DNA of 64,000 bases, taken from the NCBI GenBank assembly GCA_944472135.2, contig OX235270.1, forward strand, positions 117,071,842 through 117,135,841, given 5' to 3'. The notes beneath the pieces are model-generated. The model was not told where the DNA came from and did no database searches. It saw only the letters and a list, made by a program, of their open reading frames with translations. The stretch's first letter is position 1. Each line of letters opens with the position of its first letter. Below are positions 60,131-64,000 of the stretch, one piece after another. This DNA comes from Trichobilharzia regenti. Taxonomy: Eukaryota > Platyhelminthes > Trematoda > Strigeidida > Schistosomatidae. The position numbers were made by a program, and so were the translations under genes.

Positions 60131-61657
60131 TCTGAACTATGCCATATTACTCAAAAAATCGGTCTTCTAATTCTGAATCCATGATTAAGTGACGTCAAAA
60201 TCCTTATGAGAGCTGATGTTTCCGAGCTTTGACTTTCAGAAAGTAATCGGTTCAAGCGGATGAACTTCCGCAAATATATGACGAATTTACTCTCCAGTTC
60301 TCATTATATTTTGCAGTTATCTTAGTTTGGTTTTTCTAAAACCTTAGATTTTTTAAGAGATCATTCCAGTGTTTTATGTATGGTTTCATTTTTCTCCTGC
60401 TTCGCCATTTACATACAAATACATGTGATATATCCAACCTTTTATTTTCCAGTTATCAGTTAGGGGCGCACTTCAAATAACCTGGTTTTCATCAAATATT
60501 TATCTTTGCATCATATCTACGCACATGCATACAAAAGAAAATCACTGATGCTATATTTTAAAAGTAACCTCACAAACAGTTAGATAGACACTGGATAGCC
60601 CTTCAAAATATACTTAGTTTTTGAGAATATATATACGTAGAGAAATCCTAAGTCTTCAGGATACATTACAACAATCAATGTGAAGAGCTTCTGCTATTTT
60701 GATGCTTTTTGATACATTTCTCAGAATTCCACCACCTCGCTCCTTATATTCCAATGCTCCTATATTTAAAGCAACTGATAACTTTCAAGAGTCTGTCATT
60801 TCTACTACAGCGCTTAGCGATTTGTAAGGAAAGAAACTATGTCAAGAAGTGTGATCAAAATAACTAAACCCCAACTACAATTTAACGGAAGCTAAAGGTT
60901 ACGAGTAATGGTTAGTTGAATGCGTCAGTCGTTTATGATTACGAACTACATTGTTCGGATACTTTATCTAACACTGTTTCACATTTCAAGAAGTTAATAC
61001 AACAACACACAAAATCTGCCTTCGTTGTGTAAGCAGATAGACATTAGGATAAACAGTTTTCTGCAATCTATCCCTTCTCACTTTTATGCCTTTCAAAAAT
61101 TACATGCTGCATATCAGCCAGTTGCATCACTTTCTGAAAATAAATCACGTTTCTTACCCGTAACCGTATTGCCTAATTTGTTATCGAATAGCTGTGAATC
61201 CAAACTTATATGTTTAAGCACTTCCTAAAGACTAGTCAAATATATATCTGAAAGAAGTCTAAAAAACTTGGAAAATAAGTCGAAGAACTTTTTTTAAGCC
61301 TTGACAGTGCACATTCAGAACATGTTTTGAAAACTGTAGTTGATCAGTACCTTAGTGAATATAGAATACAATGAATAAAGAGTAAAAATAACGTGAACAT
61401 TCTGCTACCGGATTTATTTGAGGTTCTGGATTTTAAGTGAAATAATTCCAGCTAAACTATATCCCTGTATGACTCCAAACTGAAGATACATACATGTTCT
61501 GAATGTTTACCCTTTTTAAATACAAATACTGCCATTTTAAATAGTGACAATCAAGTAATTGCTTATCCACAGAAATCAAATTTCTTTCTTTTTTGTTGAG
61601 TACGCCTGTAGATAAAAATGCTGACTTTATTAGATGAATACCAGTAAATTATTGAAT
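60131..61657. other. Nothing recognised
   Basis: AT-rich intron. The open frame at 61025-61228 matches no netrin domain or other family. Confidence 0.35.
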
Positions 61658-61958
61658 TGAAATTTTGATTTTCCCGTCGATTGATTGGACCGAAGTGTTC
61701 GGTCTCAGGTTGACATGTCGGCTTCTTGTGCAGATGCTTCGACGATGTCTGAGGATTTGATTTGTATACAATTGGTGGATGGTGGCTAGCAGTGGAATCC
61801 AGGATGCGCATTTCGTCCACTGCTAGCCACCATCCACCAACTGTATACAAATCAAATCCCCAGACATCGTCGAAGCATCTGCACAAGAAGCCGACATGTC
61901 AACCTGAGACCGAACACTTCGGTCCAATCAATCGACGGGAAAATCAAAAATTCAATTC
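61658..61958. repeat. Near-perfect palindrome (Sm-alpha-like repeat, inverted)
   Basis: Arms of about 140 bases, 61658-61797 and 61818-61958, nearly identical in inverse complement, around a centre of about 20 bases. On - the centre reads AGTGGACGAAATGC followed by GCATCCTGGATTCCACTGC. That is the 3' half of an Sm-alpha-type hammerhead: the end of stem II, GAA, loopless stem III ATGC/GCAT, C, and the stem I return strand. Stem I 5' strand, the CUGAUGA core and most of stem II are absent. Confidence 0.8.
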
Positions 61959-64000
61959 ACTTCGTTTTATGTCTATTTTTGAGCTATTTCACTGAATTGG
62001 ATCTTTGTGGAGAAGATCAGAAGCATAAACATGCAGCTCAGTTTTATTTGTTGTCTTTTACGGTAACAGTTGTAACAGTAACCCCCCCCCCCAAACATTT
62101 CCATTTTAACTACAAATAAAAGAGCTATCATATTTACACCTAAAACTTAAATTACAAAAGGAACTCCACGTTTTCTTGTTGGTACAATATTGGTAAATTG
62201 TTCTACATTGTGGACTGGAGATTACATCTGTAATAATTCCCTGATAAGACATAGGTATAACCTTGGGGAATCTCGTCTTGTCTTTGAAACTATGTGAACA
62301 AAGATAAAGCTGGTATTACCATAATTTACAGTCGAATTATTGGGGTCATAACTAACATCCTGATGAAAAGTTACAGAATTATCTGAATTTATATGAATAA
62401 GGCCTTATTGTTTCGCTGAAACTGAAATCTTTTTATCCATTGATAGCATATACCTCAGATACTGCTTTTCATTGTCAGCTTTGTTTAAACGTGTGAGTTT
62501 TATACCAGCAGTGATGAATCTGATGAAGCCTATAGTTTCATACAGAATGAGGAATTAATTTACCATTTATCCATAAGTAGTAACCTCCATAACTAACTAC
62601 ATGTGCATCTTAATATGAATTTAAAGGATGTAACCTTAGATGATCATTTTGATAGTGTTAGACTCTCTAAGCTGGATATTTTATTCGTCACTTTAGACAA
62701 TAATAATAGTAATAGCTAAAAAAAGCTGCAATGTCAAATCTTGTTGATATGTAATTCAAACGTTTCGTACCCGTGAACCTCTTAAATTCCTTTAAAACTT
62801 CCTAATAATTTATGCATATTATTGAAAATCTGAAATTTTTCGCTTACATTTATGTAGTTGTTGTGATATATGGATCATCAGTAGTTAAAAAGTCGCTTGT
62901 ATACTGAAATTTTAATTTCACGTTGCGCCATTTATGGGTTGTATAGCCTTTCTAAATATCAAACTTGTCAAACTTATCAATATTTTTGAATTCTTCCTGT
63001 AGGTGAGTGATTGTGTATCTCAAGAATAAATATACATATATATATATATATATATATGTATCATTTCTGAGAACTAAGAGTATTTCAAATAGGCTAGCCT
63101 GTATATACTAAATCCCTATCAATAATGGTTTCATATACACGCAGTTTTGCAAAGAAAATATGTTTACAAAGCAAACGAAAAAACATACCTCGACGTAGGA
63201 AAAACAGTATATATATATATATATATAATATTTCTTATCTAATCAAAACTTTACATAATCCGCCCCTCATCGGTCTTGGCTATTATATAAAAAAGTACCA
63301 GCAAAATTTCATCTTTGGTAAACTACATATATTTACATACTTCCAGTATGTCACTATGAAAGCTAACCTCAAGTGAAAGGACCGTTCTAAAGGACGATGA
63401 GGACAGGTCACTGGATACATGCTATTTACATGTTAAAACTCAAGATAACTATAATTCGTTCAGTTCTAGGTGTTTTTTCATCTGAAGTTTAATTTAGCAA
63501 ATGCTCGAATATCATAGCGGTTAAAAAATCAAACGTCAGTCAGTCAAATCTTACAGCGCTTGTTTCTCTTCAGTATTACTGTAAAATAACTTCATATTTC
63601 CGCAGATACTTATCCGCTGAAGCAGTGAATATATTTTATAGTGGGAGTAATATATGCTGTTTCCATTTTCTCACCAATTGCTAAAAGTTCCCCTCTGTAG
63701 CCAGTTCTGCTGCTACAAGAAATATGGTTCTTCGTATAAGGAAGGCAGATATGTGTGTAATATTTTGAGAGTAATATAGTCCTCTAAATGATTTAACCTA
63801 ATGTTTTTAGCTTTCCTGTTAAATAAAACTCTGTTAAAGTTCAAAATAAAGTTAACTGCCTCTGTCAATGATCAATGTCAAGTTAATGGCCTATTTTCTA
63901 CTTGCTTAACTATTCATATAACTTTTATTTAATTGACTACTTATCAACAAAGTGTAGTGATTAAAAATGCTCATTAAAATTTGCAAAAGAATGGTTACTG
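61959..64000. other. Microsatellites and unassigned sequence
   Basis: C11 at 62082-62092 and TA runs at 63036-63057 and 63209-63228. No gene or named repeat was recognised. Confidence 0.4.

Larger units (their letters stand above)
57159..64000 (+). other. Netrin intron 3, 5' part (runs off the window)
   Basis: Starts with donor GTAGGT. No exon resembling the netrin C-terminal domain is visible. It contains hammerhead SINEs (57368-58130 and 59817-60130) and the 61658-61958 palindrome. The rest is AT-rich sequence with TA microsatellites. Confidence 0.7.

Noticed and set aside
61025..61228. Candidate netrin exon 4
   Set aside because: No cysteine pattern or motif of the C345C domain, and no convincing phase-1 acceptor.
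1..64000. CRISPR arrays, operons or bacterial genes
   Set aside because: No regularly spaced repeats or ribosome-binding-site organisation. The spliced netrin and the retroelements show that this is animal DNA.

Overview
This window reads as digenean flatworm DNA, most likely Schistosoma or a close relative. The evidence is its AT-rich, repeat-packed sequence, RTE-type (SR2-like) and Penelope-like retroelements, and tRNA-derived SINEs that carry hammerhead ribozymes of the kind known from the schistosome Sm-alpha family. The species cannot be fixed from the sequence alone.

The only conserved host gene I can support is a netrin on the + strand. Exon 1 (13494-14910) encodes a signal peptide, the laminin N-terminal domain and the first laminin-EGF module. 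Exon 2 (53230-53418) encodes the second module and exon 3 (57003-57158) the third. All three donors and both acceptors have GT/AG signals, and every junction is phase 1. The C-terminal netrin (C345C/NTR) domain is not visible and must lie beyond base 64000. Intron 1 is 38.3 kb and intron 2 is 3.6 kb.

Nearly everything else is repeat DNA. Left flank (1-13493): a decayed RTE fragment, several hammerhead SINEs, a decayed Penelope-like element (PLE), and a near-perfect 227-bp inverted repeat around PLE remnants. Intron 1: a tail-to-tail PLE pair near 17-19 kb, a second hammerhead SINE type at 20.9 kb, a foldback element at 22.7-23.0 kb, RTE copies at 24.0, 26.6 and 30.3-33.2 kb, a head-to-head hammerhead SINE pair at 34.5 kb, a CR1-like LINE 3' end at 42.7-43.6 kb, a PLE endonuclease copy between inverted repeats at 48.8-50.0 kb, and tRNA-headed SINEs without ribozymes. 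Intron 2: an RTE copy interrupted by two SINEs. Intron 3: more hammerhead SINEs and a 300-bp palindrome whose centre retains half of an Sm-alpha-type hammerhead.

The most interesting theme is self-cleaving RNA linked to inverted repeats. Three SINE copies keep every core nucleotide of a type I hammerhead with a 4-bp, loopless stem III. Sister copies share a single C-to-A change in the core, and an unrelated SINE type has the same architecture with one core change. A second theme is the match between SINE tails and the 3' ends of LINEs present in the same window.
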